Below, piece after piece: positions 51,101-62,457 of a DNA stretch of 64,000 nucleotides. The translations under genes were made by a program, and so were the position numbers. Source of the stretch: Panicum virgatum (taxonomy: Eukaryota > Streptophyta > Magnoliopsida > Poales > Poaceae); contig NC_053149.1 in NCBI RefSeq assembly GCF_016808335.1, positions 14,435,714-14,499,713 of the forward strand, read 5' to 3'. Numbering within the stretch: the stretch's first letter is position 1; every line of letters starts with the position of its first letter. The notes beneath the pieces are model-generated. The model was not told the DNA's origin. It did no database searches and saw only the letters and a program-made list of their open reading frames with translations.

Positions 51101-53269
51101 ACCCATATAGATGGCCTTTCAATTTTAGGGTATGAAGGCTTCTTACTCTGCTTTCCACATTTCTGTTTTGTTGTCTTTCGTAGTGGGCCTGTAGAAACAA
51201 AATGGTAGAGTATTATCTTTTGTGACAACCTTCTATTCATGGTCTTGTAAGGTTTCAAGTGCTGTCTATATTGGTTCAAAATGCGGGAGCGTACCAGATC
51301 CTGCATGTTAATGTTCCAGTGCCATCGTACATGCTGAAACCTGTTTATCGTTCCTTCTCGACTGTAGTGATCAATAATCCACATATTTTCACCTGTTTCG
51401 ACGACACGTTAGTTTTGTACTCTTCATAATATTGGTTGCACAGAGATAAAAGTGCATGCATTGTATTTGTAAAAAATGACTAATACTTTATTCTTGTTTT
51501 GTTTATGTATAGTTAATTTCATACGTATTGTGTAAACTTCAGTATTGTTGATGACAAATCTGTCATGCTGCTTCCTTGTTCTATATGCATCTTGCACTTG
51601 TTTAATTGTCACGATGAGCCTGTTTTGCGATGTTCTTATGTTTCTAGGCTCTTTTTGCCTATTTGTTTGCCCTGTTTAATAGTTGCTGAGGGTAAGGCGC
51701 ATCTTGATGCCGTGGTCTTCATGTATGCTGCAGTCGGTTCTTAATCATGCAAGCTGGTTGCAGTTGTGGAGTTGTCAAAGTGAGATTATTTTTTCATTAT
51801 ATCGGTCTTCAAGGTGTCTCCTGCTTGTTTTTATAGTAACATGTTCCACCGCCTTACTGTGCACGGAGAATTACTGTAAAAGCAGGTCAAGCTCGGCGGA
51901 CAGAGAGCCCCTGTAGCTGGAGCAGCAATTTTAAATTCGTCATCTCTTCTAACCGAAGCCATCAAGTTCAAGTTCTCGCGTTCGTCATGCATGTATTTAT
52001 TGTGCTGGTTTTAGTTTGGAATGTGCGTTCTTTTGTGTGGATGGAAAACTCCTTATTGCCTGTGGTAGTTGGACATGTTGCCATGCGGTTGTTGTAGTAA
52101 ATTAGGTTGTGTGCTATGTGTACTTTAGTAATTGTCTTGTAACTTTTGGTGCAACTCATTTTCATCCACGCGATCATGCTAGAAGGTTCCGCGGGTTCAG
52201 CAGTGTTCGGTAAATCGTAGCTCCTCTAGACCCACGGTTCGGCTTTATATGTTGAAGCCTGTAGGGGCTGAGCTATTTGTAGGGGGCGGAGGTTCACCGC
52301 GTCGGTGGGAAATATCTCCCTTTTGCGGCTACTATTCTTCCCCAGGTACTGTTTCTTCCTCCTTCTCTCCTTCTTTGCTTCTTCTCTTGATGTTTTTTGA
52401 AAATTTGGTGCAAAAGTCTCGTAGATCTGGTTCTTTGTTTGCCTTCTGTTCTATGGATCCGACCCGGCCGTATCTTCTTCCTGAGGATCTTGGAGTTCCG
52501 CCGGCGGACCGAGTTCATGGTTCCCCTCTGGGTAAGCGGAAGAGCGCTACCCAGGGTGGAGCTTTGTCTTTGGGGTCGCCTTGGCATGGCGGTCAGGATG
52601 CAGTCTTGAGCGCCATGGGGCCTCGTACTTGTGGTGGTGAAGGGGACATCTTCAAGAAGCAGTATGTTGTTGCTGGCGACCAAGATGCGTCATCATCTCC
52701 GTGTTCATTTCCCAAGTCAAAAGCCTTGGTGTCGTCAGGGATAAAGGGTGTGGCATCGTCGGAGGTAATGGATCCGAGCCCGGGCCATTTTCTTTGTTGT
52801 GTTTGACCATTTTCTGAGTTGTCTGCTGAGTAGTACACTTTGTTTATGAAATTAGTGTAATGTGGACTCGGTTACCGTTGTCTTATGTTATCTTGTTAGA
52901 TTGGGAGTTCTTCAAGGGTTGGATCAGGTCTTACTTTGGAATGCGAGTTGCACGCCTCCAAGATAGTTGGATCTTCTTCTAGCTCTGGAATGGGTGATGC
53001 TCCGTGTCCTGTTGGAGGGGGTCATGTTTGGACGGTTGGTTCAGCTAAACTCGGGATGGTGAGGAGATTTTAGGTTCATCCATGCTTATTGTACTTATTT
53101 TTCCACCTCGTTAACCACTGTTGTCGTTCCTTGTGAAGGGAAAGGAAGGGGCGGTTGTATCATCGCCCCTTGATCCTTTTGTTACGGTTGTACAGGCAGG
53201 GAGGTCCTTCATTCTACGGTTCGACCAAGATTTTGCAAATCTTACTATGAGTTTCATCTTGTTACTATG
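48118..53269 (+). repeat. Unit X, copy C (plus, cut by the Gypsy element)
   Basis: Beginning GTGGACTTCTCGGTCCTAGG, C mirrors B over more than 5 kb and ends in a B3-gene intron where the Gypsy 3' LTR starts. C lacks about 250 bp at its inner end that B has, and a short segment present in A and B near 50378 (TTTGTAAATAAGTTGCAAAC). A CTATAAAT box near 48822 precedes the same transcribed-looking block seen in A. Confidence 0.9.
52453..53251 (+). CDS. B3-like gene of unit X (copy C), first three exons only
   Basis: Exon 1 (52453-52764) encodes [19 protein letters not shown] and ends in a GAG codon before GTAATGG. Exon 2 (52900-53058) follows a TTGTTAG acceptor and reads [19 protein letters not shown]. 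Exon 3 begins at 53139 after GTGAAG ([19 protein letters not shown]) and runs into [10 protein letters not shown]; its donor is not resolved. All three join in frame without stops, unlike copy B. The B3 domain exon is absent because the Gypsy LTR begins at 53270; it may continue beyond that element outside the window. Confidence 0.5.
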
Positions 53270-54481
53270 TGTTGTCGGTCGAAACCCACCGACGAGCAGC
53301 GACAGGCAACACGAAGAGCCGGGAGGTCGCCGGGGCGCTGGCAGGCACTGCTCCCTCGTCGACGGCCCGCAATTCCAGCAACGCGCCGCGGCTTGTGAAG
53401 ACGCAGGGCGTGCCACCTGACCTATACCCGATCAGGAAGGTGCGGACATGCTTGCGATGATTGACCTGCATACACAAACACGTGGAAACGTAAGTCCGAG
53501 CCGTAGTCGGCACCCCGGGACGACTCTTGCATCGGCTTTAAAGAGCCGATCGAGTCCCGGTGTCAGATGGGATCTGTTGCATCCGGATGTTGACAGATAA
53601 AGCAAATAACTATAAAACTGCTTCAATTAAATCTAATTTATCTAATCTACAACGGTAAAAGCTTCACTGCTAGATCGGAACATCCTACACGTAACTGGGC
53701 CTAATGAACGTAACAGATAACTAAACCATAACAAAAAAACAGAGGCCTAAGAACTAGCAAGAGCCGATTCCCGGATCAATTCCCTGTTAAAGCTAAGATA
53801 AAGCATCTAAAACACCACTGGATCATCCAACCCGTTTGCAAGGCCTAACCTAGCAGATATTACGCCAACTCTTGAGAATAAGAGCAAACCGTGACAGATC
53901 AGATCTACTAAACATAAAAGAAGCAGGGTGTCGTCTCTGTGCAACTAATCCTATATGACAAGAACTAGCATAAGATTGAAACGTGACTGCACAGAGACAA
54001 CATGATATTCGTAGATGATAAACAACAATGCACGATAGATCTACTAAAAGCCATACTACGAACATCAAGATAACTAGCATTACTTGCCATAAAAAATGCT
54101 TCAGTACGAGTAATACCAAGGTAAAAGCAAGAACAACGCTGCCCTGATCGCGAGAAGCGATCAGGGCAGCATGGCGCTTACTTGGATGAAACGCTAGGAT
54201 TAGGGGTGGCGATGCGTCGAGATTGTTGTTTGCGAGACGTGATGACGTTCTTCTTTTCATGAATAACATAGGGTACATATTTATAGTCCGGAGACTTGGG
54301 AAACAATCTAAACTAATCTTGTCCTGATCGGACTCTATCTCTAATCTAAATCTAAGGTACATGGCCCATGTGGCCCAGATGCTCACGCAGGAGCCGATTT
54401 ACAAGCCTTCTTCAATCTTCTGCTTTAAACCCATCTTGCTTTCGGCCCATAAATTAATCCTGTTAATTTACAGCGATAACA
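53270..54481 (-). repeat. 3' LTR of the Tat element (1212 bp)
   Basis: On the plus strand it begins TGTTGTCGGTCGAAACCC and ends CAGCGATAACA, so on its own strand it starts TGTTATCGCTG and ends CGACAACA. The left edge is fixed by comparison with copy B, whose uninterrupted sequence reads ACTATGCTCAC. A purine-rich tract (CCAAAACCAGGGGGCA on the minus strand) adjoins the right edge. Confidence 0.85.
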
Positions 54482-54738
54482 CATGCCCCCTGGTTTTGGC
54501 AATGATAGTTCCAAAACCAATCTGTCGCTTCATCTTCCCGTTAATGCTCATTAAACATAATGCAACCACCAAGGAAGATGCAACGTCTCTGCAACTGGCT
54601 CCTCGTAGAACGTGAAACTGCCGATCTGTCTTCCATCTTCTCACTATTTAATCTTACCCCGAATCGGCTCTTCTTCACAGCGAACTCCTTCTTCCTCCCA
54701 AAGCCAGTAGCGCAGAAAACCCCAATCCTTCACCAGCC

Positions 54739-55302
54739 ATGGCCATCTCTTCTTCCTCTGGCTGCAACTCTTTTGGAGATTCCTCTTCTTCCTCCTCCTC
54801 AACTCCTCCTTCTTCTTTCCTCTCCGCTTCCTCCATCGACTCTATCCCAGAGAGCCGAGAGCCGACCCCCGAATGGGACCTGATAGCAGTGTACGAAGCA
54901 CTGGCTCCTCTGCATTGGGATGCAGAGGAGTTCGATTTCGGGGCCGTCTCTGAGGAAGACGAGCTCGAGACCGAAGGAGAGGAAGACCTCCTGTTCCTGT
55001 TCCAAGAGAAACTGGAGAGCAGTGAAGACGACGTCTTCTCTTGGGAGGGAGCCGACTCCCTCGAAGAGATCGACTCCTCTTCCAACGACGATACGGCGGC
55101 AGGAGGAAACCCCCACCAATTCCTCAATGCCCCCACGGAGGGAAGCGAAGAAGGAAGCAGCGGCAGCGGCGGGCGAAGCAGCAGCAGTGCCGAGGATGAC
55201 GGCAACAGCAGCAGCGACGACGGCGAGTACGACGACGACGGCGGAGACGTACCGTCACGAAGCCCGAAGCGCCGTAGGCATTCAGATACCTACGACTGGT
55301 AG
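54739..55302 (+). CDS. Acidic Ser-rich ORF, antisense to the Tat element (187 aa)
   Basis: A single open frame begins ATGGCCATCTCTTCTTCC and ends TACGACTGGTAG. The protein starts with a Ser-rich stretch (GDSSSSSSSTPPSSF), continues with acidic segments (EEDELETEGEEDLLFLF), and finishes with a Gly/Ser/Asp run and a basic SPKRRRHSD that could be a nuclear targeting signal. A TATTTAA box lies about 90 bp upstream (about 54647) and AATGAA about 90 bp downstream, so it may be its own transcription unit. No enzyme domain is visible. Its place between pol and the 3' LTR, on the opposite strand, is that of the antisense ORFs of Tat elements. Confidence 0.6.
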   Translation: MAISSSSGCNSFGDSSSSSSSTPPSSFLSASSIDSIPESREPTPEWDLIAVYEALAPLHWDAEEFDFGAVSEEDELETEGEEDLLFLFQEKLESSEDDVFSWEGADSLEEIDSSSNDDTAAGGNPHQFLNAPTEGSEEGSSGSGGRSSSSAEDDGNSSSDDGEYDDDGGDVPSRSPKRRRHSDTYDW

Positions 55303-55669
55303 ATGTAGGTAGCATCGTAGGAGTAGGATCACAAAGCCGAAGGACTAATTCCTTCGTAAAATCGGCTTTCCTTGTAATGATCTTTCCTTTTAATGAAATC
55401 GAATTTCCTTCAATTTCGTGTATATTCACCTACTGTCCAAAAAGCCGATGGCAACGCATCAGGCTTCCATAAATATCCAAGAGCCGACAGAATTCAAACT
55501 AGAAGCAACCCGCACAAGAGTAGAGTAACACTTCCACCTTGAACCGAACTCCTGAATCCGAGCAGAATTCGAAAACCAAGCTCTACAAATTCGAGCAAGA
55601 ACTCTCCAAGCATCCGGAATTCGAATCAGAACCCACAGCAAACAAACCCTAAGTCAACGGATTTGGACC

Positions 55670-58630
55670 ATGGCAGATTCTGCAGCTCAGTCGACAAGCT
55701 CTGCAATCGATGATGCGGCAATCTGCGGCCTGAAGGTAATATTCGGCCTAATCCTTTAGTTTTCTTCAGCTTACTAAGCCCCTGAAACTTTAAATCCTGA
55801 AACCTAACGTCGTATGCATACTTCTAAATTTCTGAACTTCAGGTGTCAGACATCCTCCTGCCGCATCCTTCCAAGCCAAAATCTTTCTGTCTTGGCCCAC
55901 GAACCTATGAAAATCCCATAGATTTAATCTCTTGTGAAGCAAATAGGATTCCTTTTGTGAGTCAAAACATCGATCTGAACCTCTGGGCCGACTGCTTAAG
56001 AGCCTGGCCTAACCCCCCTGAAAGTTGGATTACATGGTACAGCAGAGTAGCAAAAACTTATATGCCCTTATGGCAAGATTTGAACATAGCTGATGCACTT
56101 AGCTTATCATTATCACCTCTTGATAAAGATGAAAACCTTCTGAAAACCATCGGCTATTTTTGGTCTGATGCCCTGAACTGTTTTCTCTTCGGCCATGGAC
56201 CCATGTCCATTACTCTGCTAGATGTTACCATGATAACTGGCCTAGACATTGGATCTCCTAATTCTACTGCCCACAAAATGGCAGAAGTTCCCTTCAAACT
56301 TTCATCCAAGGTTAACTGCACAAACTGGGGCACTTACATGAGTCAACACATGAAAACAAAAGGTCCAGTGACTGAAAAGGAACACACAGCCTTCTTAAAT
56401 CTTTGGCTAGAACACTTCATCTTCTGTGGTCCTTCTTTAGCTCCAACTAAGAATTATCTTCCCTTGGCCTATCACCTGGCCCATGGCAATCGCACCAGCC
56501 TCGGTAAACTTTTCCTTGGAGAAACCTACAGATATCTCCATTTAATGACATCTAACTTGCTTAACCAAAAGAAACTGAGAACTGGAGGCCCTTGGTGGTT
56601 TATTCAGTTGTGGGCACAACTGTACTTTCAGCACCATATCCCAAACTTCCAAGGCCTGACCAAGAACTCTTTTCCTGACGAAAGTGGCAAACCAATCAAA
56701 TGTACCAGCTATGGCCAAGCTTTATTTAGTCTTCCCGGCAGTAAGCTGAATTCAGCAGATGCAACAAATTGGTTCAGAATCTTCTACAAAGGACTAGATA
56801 ATCCACTCTATTTCCCATTTACTGAATCTGAATCCTTTGAGAATCCAACTGCCTTCAGATTAGATAACTTTGCCAATGATGACAGCACTCGGCATTTATA
56901 CTCTTTAATGATTCGACCCGGCTTCCTCCCTGTTGGCATCAGCACCTCTAATAGAATTATCAAGCCAGGTTATGAATCTTACCAACCAGCCATAGCAGCT
57001 CGACAATTTGGCTTAGGACAGGTCCCTCCCCACTTCCATATTCACCACTTGGTGGAGAGCAGAGCCGATCTACCTGACGGTCTCACCAGTTCAAGATGCT
57101 ACAGCATGTTTGATGACCTCCACATCCCAATACCAGCCGATCTGTCCTTCACCTCCTCATCAATCGACTTCAGCACATGGTGGGGAATGTGGAAAACACA
57201 TGTATTCAGGAAAGCTCTGGGTCCTCGACTGCAGCAAATTGATATTGAATATGTAATCCCTGAGGAAGAGGTATTGAATTTATGCACCTTACTCTTTCTA
57301 GATCATCCATCCTTCCACTTATCCAATCTTACTCACCCTGTTTGCAGCAACAAGATGGTCCAGAGCTTATGACCAACAACGGGGAGCCATTCCACTTTCT
57401 TCCAGCTGCTCCTGATGTACTCTTCTGCAAAGGATCACCATCAATGAAGAAAGTGATAATGACTATTCAGCCAGACTCACTTCAGTCGGCTTCCAAACGA
57501 AGACAAACTTCTGCAAGTGTTGCCCCCCGAGTCTTAACCAAGAAAAGGAAGAGGATCACGAGGCGCGTTATCAAGAAACCAGCACCAGCTTCCCCAAGTC
57601 CATCAGAATCCAACACCAACCAGGTAATTCATCTTTTCTTAAACTTCTTCTTTATTGCATACACACATACTCTGGTTGACTGTAATTCTATTTTCAGGAC
57701 ATGGCTGAAGACATCTCCAATGCAGAAAGCCCAGTACAACATGAGATGACTGCAAATCCCAATATACTAATAGAGGCAAACGAATGGCAAACTGACGCAG
57801 TCAATGTTCTTGACGACACAAGCTCTATTATGACGATCGCTCTTGAACCGCCCAACGCTTCTTCTTCAGAACAGGTAACATTACAAGAACCAATCCTGAA
57901 CCAGCCGATAGCTTCATAAATGCATCTTGCTCTAACTCCAGATATATCCATAGGGCTTTGACATTTCAAGCTTGCTTTCCTTCGACCCGGTATCAATGGG
58001 TCTGACTGCCCCTGGAGCAAAAACACCATCTTTGCAGCAATCAGCTAATTTGGCACATCAGGTTCATCTCATCAAGGATCTGCTATCTGCTCCACTCACT
58101 GCTCTAGTTGGCGATTCCAGTGAAATAAAGACCATCTTCGAGCAAATAGAATCCCAACTCTCGAAGCCACTGCAAATCAAGCTTTGGCCAGCTAGCAATC
58201 TTCCATTCTTCCGGTAGAAGTGAATAAAGCACAACAAAGAATAGAAGCATGTCGCTCTCAAGCTTCTCTGAAAGCTGACATTGCTCAAAAGTGCAAGGCC
58301 CTCAACCAGAAGAAGGCAACTCTAGATACCAAAGCTGACGTGTCTGCCAACAAGAAACGACTCGACTTCCTGAAGAAAGAACTGGCAGAACTCGAAGAAA
58401 AGGTTCGTACCACCAAGAAGCTCATCCAGGCCGAGGAAACTTCCATCACAAACTCCGAACAGGAGACCCAGGAAATAGCCGAGCAGATACAAGCAGAGTT
58501 CACAGAGATAAGCACCTTGAGCCGGCAGATAGTTACAGGCGATGACAAGGATGACGAAGCAATCATAGTAAGAGCAGACGCCGTCCGCACAGAAGCCATC
58601 CACGCCATAGAAGAATTCCTAATCCAGTAG
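55670..58630 (+). CDS. Plant mobile domain (PMD)-like gene, antisense to the Tat element; exons 55670-55735, 55843-57270, 57348-57623, 57698-57874, 57954-58630
   Basis: Five exons with GT-AG junctions join in frame up to about 58200. Exon 1 encodes MADSAAQSTSSAIDDAAICG. Exon 2 has the features of the plant mobile domain (aminotransferase-like PMD), as in WADCLRAWPNPPESWI, ALNCFLFGHGPMSITLLDV and TMITGLDIGS. Exons 3 and 4 are basic then acidic and low in complexity. The last exon ends in a long coiled coil (KKRLDFLKKELAELEEKVR) before TAG. One frame break near 58200 separates the coiled coil from the preceding part. PMD proteins in plants (for example MAIN and MAIL) are thought to derive from, or be shared with, transposons. 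The gene converges on the end of pol. Confidence 0.7.
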
Positions 58631-58747
58631 ATAGGCTCAAGAAACAATTATTACTGCCTGTTAACCTGAAACTTGTCACTGTTCTAAAAACATCTTAAGT
58701 CGATGGTTGCACATCGGCTGTTCTCGCTTCTCATATATATTTTTTAC

Positions 58748-58897
58748 TAGCCAACTCAATGTGTTGGCCTCTCATTCATTATTTTTTTTACTGGCCAACT
58801 CAACGTGTTGGCCTATCTCTTTTTTTTTACCGGCCAACTCAACGTGTTGGCCTATCTCTTTTTTTTTACCGGCCAACTCAACGTGTTGGCCTGTCTT
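58748..58897. repeat. Four tandem copies of a palindromic unit between convergent ORFs
   Basis: CCAACTCAACGTGTTGGCC (CCAACTCAATGTGTTGGCC in the first copy) recurs four times with a period of about 40 bp, separated by T-rich linkers (CTTTTTTTTTACCGG). Each unit has complementary arms CCAAC and GTTGG. The array lies between the PMD gene stop (58630) and the pol stop (58929). Confidence 0.92.
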
Positions 58898-58928
58898 AGT
58901 ATAGCCAGATGGATCTCATCGGCTCTTG

Positions 58929-61900
58929 TCACTCGCTTCCCCACATGCTCGGGAAATACTTCTCGAGGTGTTGACCATTAACAGCAACAGGAAACTTGAC
59001 ACCGTCCAATTCCTCGAGCATGTACGCATTCCCAAGCAAAACCTGATCGATCTTGTACGGCCCGTGCCAAGTTGGAGACCACTTGCCATATTTTCTATCT
59101 TTAGTTCCCAATGGCAATACTGCCTCCCAAACCAAGTCTCCAACCTGAAAATTCTTTGGCTTGACCTTCTTGTTGTATGCGCGAGCAACTTTAGCCTTAT
59201 TTTCCTTGATCTTCTCCAGCGACCAAAGCCTTAGCTCTGTCAGATCCTCCACATTATCGTTCATCAGGGCCGCATACTGTTCAGCAGATAGATCATTCTG
59301 AAACTCGACACGCCTTGACCTGGCCGTGATTTCCCAAGGTAACACAGCATCTTGGCCGTAGACTAAATGGTACGGCGATGTCTTAGTGGACCCGTGACAC
59401 GAAATACGATATGCCCACAAAGCCTCTGACAAAACCTCATGCCAATGCCTAGGATATTCATCGATCTTTCTCTTTATGAGCTTGATGAGGCTCTGGTTGG
59501 ATGCTTCAGCTTGTCCATTAGCCTGGGCATAATATGGAGATGATCTGATCAGCTTAATTCCCATGTCATCGGCAAACTTCCTAAATTCCTCTGATATAAA
59601 AACTGACCCTCCATCGGTCATAATAGTTTGAGGAATCCCAAATCTGTGAATGATATGCTCTTTGACAAAGCCGATCACATCTTTCGACGCTACTGACCTC
59701 ATGGGCACTGCTTCTACCCATTTTGTGAAATAATCTGTAGCAGCTAAGACCCATTGGTGACCCTTGCTAGACGACGGGTTGATCTGACCAATCATGTCCA
59801 TGGCCCAACCTCTGAATGGCCACGGTTTGATGATAGGATTCATCACTGATGCTGGCACTATCTGAATTTTGCCAAACCTCTGACATGCCTGACATCCTTT
59901 GTAATATTTGAAGCAATCTTCAAGCATAGTGGGCCAGTAATAACCCGATCGCCTAATCAGCCACTTCATCTTATGAGCCGATTGATGAGTACCGCAGGCT
60001 CCATCATGAACCTCATGCAAGAGACTATTTGACTCTGAAGGTCCCAGACATTTAAGCAGTAGTCCCTCCAAGGTCCTGTAGAACATGTTATCCCCTATCA
60101 GAACATACTTCATGGCCTTGAGTCTTATCCTTCTGGGTGCCCCCCGAGCCGAATCCTTCAAGTAATTGAAGATATCGGCTCTCCAGTCTCCAGGTTCCAG
60201 AAACTGAACCTCTACGTCGACTCCATCGGTTGTTTCTTTGTAGCCAGAAGCCATCTGAGTGAAATCATTGGCTTCATTGTTCAGAGTTCTGCATATCCAG
60301 TGGAAATTGATGTACCTGAATTGTGACATCAACTCACGGCACTGCATCCATATCGGAAAAAGAGACTCGCTCTCACATCTATATTCTTCTGTGAGCTGAG
60401 AAATCACCAACTTTGAATCTCCAAAAATTTCCACCGCTTCTGCACCAACTTCAAGGAGCAGTTCCATCCCTTTGCGAACGGCTTCATATTCCACCAAATT
60501 ATTGGTGCACGGGGCAGTCATCCAGATGGAAAAGGAGTAAGTCGCCCCTCGAGGCGACACCAACAGAATTCCCACACCGCATCCATCATCACAAGCTGAT
60601 CTATCGAAAAACATAGCCCAAGCACGAATAAATAGTGCAGCAATATCCGTGTTGATCCTATCTGCAGCAAGATCTGCCAGTGCCTGTCCATTAACTGCTT
60701 TTGCAGGCTGATACCGAATATCGAACTCTGACAATGCAAACATCCATTTTCCAAGCCGGCCTTTCAGGACAGGAGCCGACAGCATATGCTTTATGACATC
60801 CGATTTGCATATGACAATTGTCTCCGCCGAGAGCAAAATATGACGAAGCTTCGTACATGTAAAGAATAAGCAAAGGCAAAGCTTCTCAATTTCAGGGTAC
60901 CTGGTCTCGGCGTCTAACATGCGCCTGCTGAGGTAGAAAACCACCCTCTCCTGGCCGTCGTGCTTCTGGACCAACACCGAAGTAATGGAAGCATCACCCA
61001 CGGATAGGTACACATAGAACGGCCTATCTTGCTGAGGAGGAACCAACACTGGAGGCTTGGACAGATATTCTTTAATTTCATCAAAAGCTTGCTGCTGTTC
61101 TGCCTCCCAGCGAAACTCATTATCGGATTTGATCTTTACTAAACCCATAAACGGTTCAATGCGCCCAGACAGATTGAAAATAAACCGTCTGACAAAGTTA
61201 ATTTTACCGATGAGCTTCTGCAACTCTTTCTTCGTAGTTGGTGGCTTCATCGTCTTCACAGCTTCTTGACTTTTCAGGCCGATCTCGATTCCCCGTTCAT
61301 GCACCAAGAATCCCAGAAATTGACCGGCCGATACTCCAAAGGCGCACTTCTTTGGGTTCATTTTAAGCCCAAACCTTCGAGTCCGCTCTAAAACTTGACG
61401 CAGATCTTCTATATGCCCCCCCAGCTGATTTGGACTTGACCACGACATCATCAATATAGATCTCTACCAATTTGCCGATGGGATCATGAAAAATATAATT
61501 CATAGCACGTTGGTACGTTGCACCGGCATTTTTCAGTCCAAAGGTCATCACCAAATATTCGAACAAGCCGACCGCGCCTGGTACTCTGAACGCGGTCTTG
61601 TTCACGTCTTCTAGGGCCAAGAAGATCTGGTTATAGCCGGCATTACCGTCCATAAAACTCATCATCTTGTGGCCGGAAGCTGCGTTGATCAATGTCTCTG
61701 CAACAGGCATCGGGTACTCGTCCTTTGGCGTCGCTCTATTGAGATCTCTAAAATCGACGCAGACACGCCATCGGCCGTCCTTCTTTTGCACCGGTACCAT
61801 GCTAGATATCCATTCTGCATACCGGCATGGCCTGATGAACCCAGCATCCAACATCTTCTCCACCTCTTTCTTGACTTCTTCTAGGACTTCGGCCTTCATC

Positions 61901-62457
61901 TGACGTGCTCGTTGCTGAAACGGCTGAAACCCTTTCTTGAGCGGGAGTCGATGCTCGACGATGCTTCTGTCTAGACTGGGCATCTCAGTATAATCCCACA
62001 CAAAACAATCCCGATACTCTTTCAGTAGTGCAATCATCTCCTTTCGCAAGACCGGATCCAACTTCTTGCTGATAAATGTCGATCGTGGCTTATCCCCAAG
62101 ACCGATGTCAACCTCTTCTAAATCATCAGCTGACGTGAACCTGTATCCCCGCTTGCCGTCGTCTGAAAAACCAGCTGCGAACGCAGGCGAGTCTTCGTTA
62201 TCCACAAGGTCAGCAGCAAACACAGGGAGACGACAAGAAAAATTATTTGGCCAGCCGCATGGGCTGGCCGCTTCTATACTTCCACTATCATCCAAATCCA
62301 AACAAACAGTGAGTGGCCAACTGCTGGAGCAGGCCATCGTATGTACATGATGTAACAATTCCAACCTCGAATAGGATTTTCCTATTTTTCGGGGCCGATC
62401 GCTGGGACCGGCATCTCTATTTCTATTACACCCCGTAGCACGCCAGGATGTTTTCAC
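58929..62457 (-). pseudogene. Tat pol: reverse transcriptase, RNase H, second RNase H and integrase (frameshifted)
   Basis: The RT part (61363-62457) shows VPVQKKDGRWRVCVDFRDLN, FRVPGAVGLFEYLVMTFGLK and the catalytic YIDDVVVKS. A one-base shift at a run of C residues near 61420-61430 moves to the 841-codon frame 58929-61454. This continues with the RT thumb, RNase H (FYVYLSVGDASITSVLVQKH), and an additional RNase H-like domain (WAMFFDRSACDDGCGVGILL, EIFGDSKLVISQL). The integrase follows with its zinc-binding HHCC (HDGACGTH... CQACQRF), catalytic DDE (DMIG, TDGGSVF, NGQAEASNQS) and a GPYKI chromatin-side motif. All catalytic residues expected can be seen. The frame break and the frame change from the protease ORF make this copy unlikely to work. 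Confidence 0.92.
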
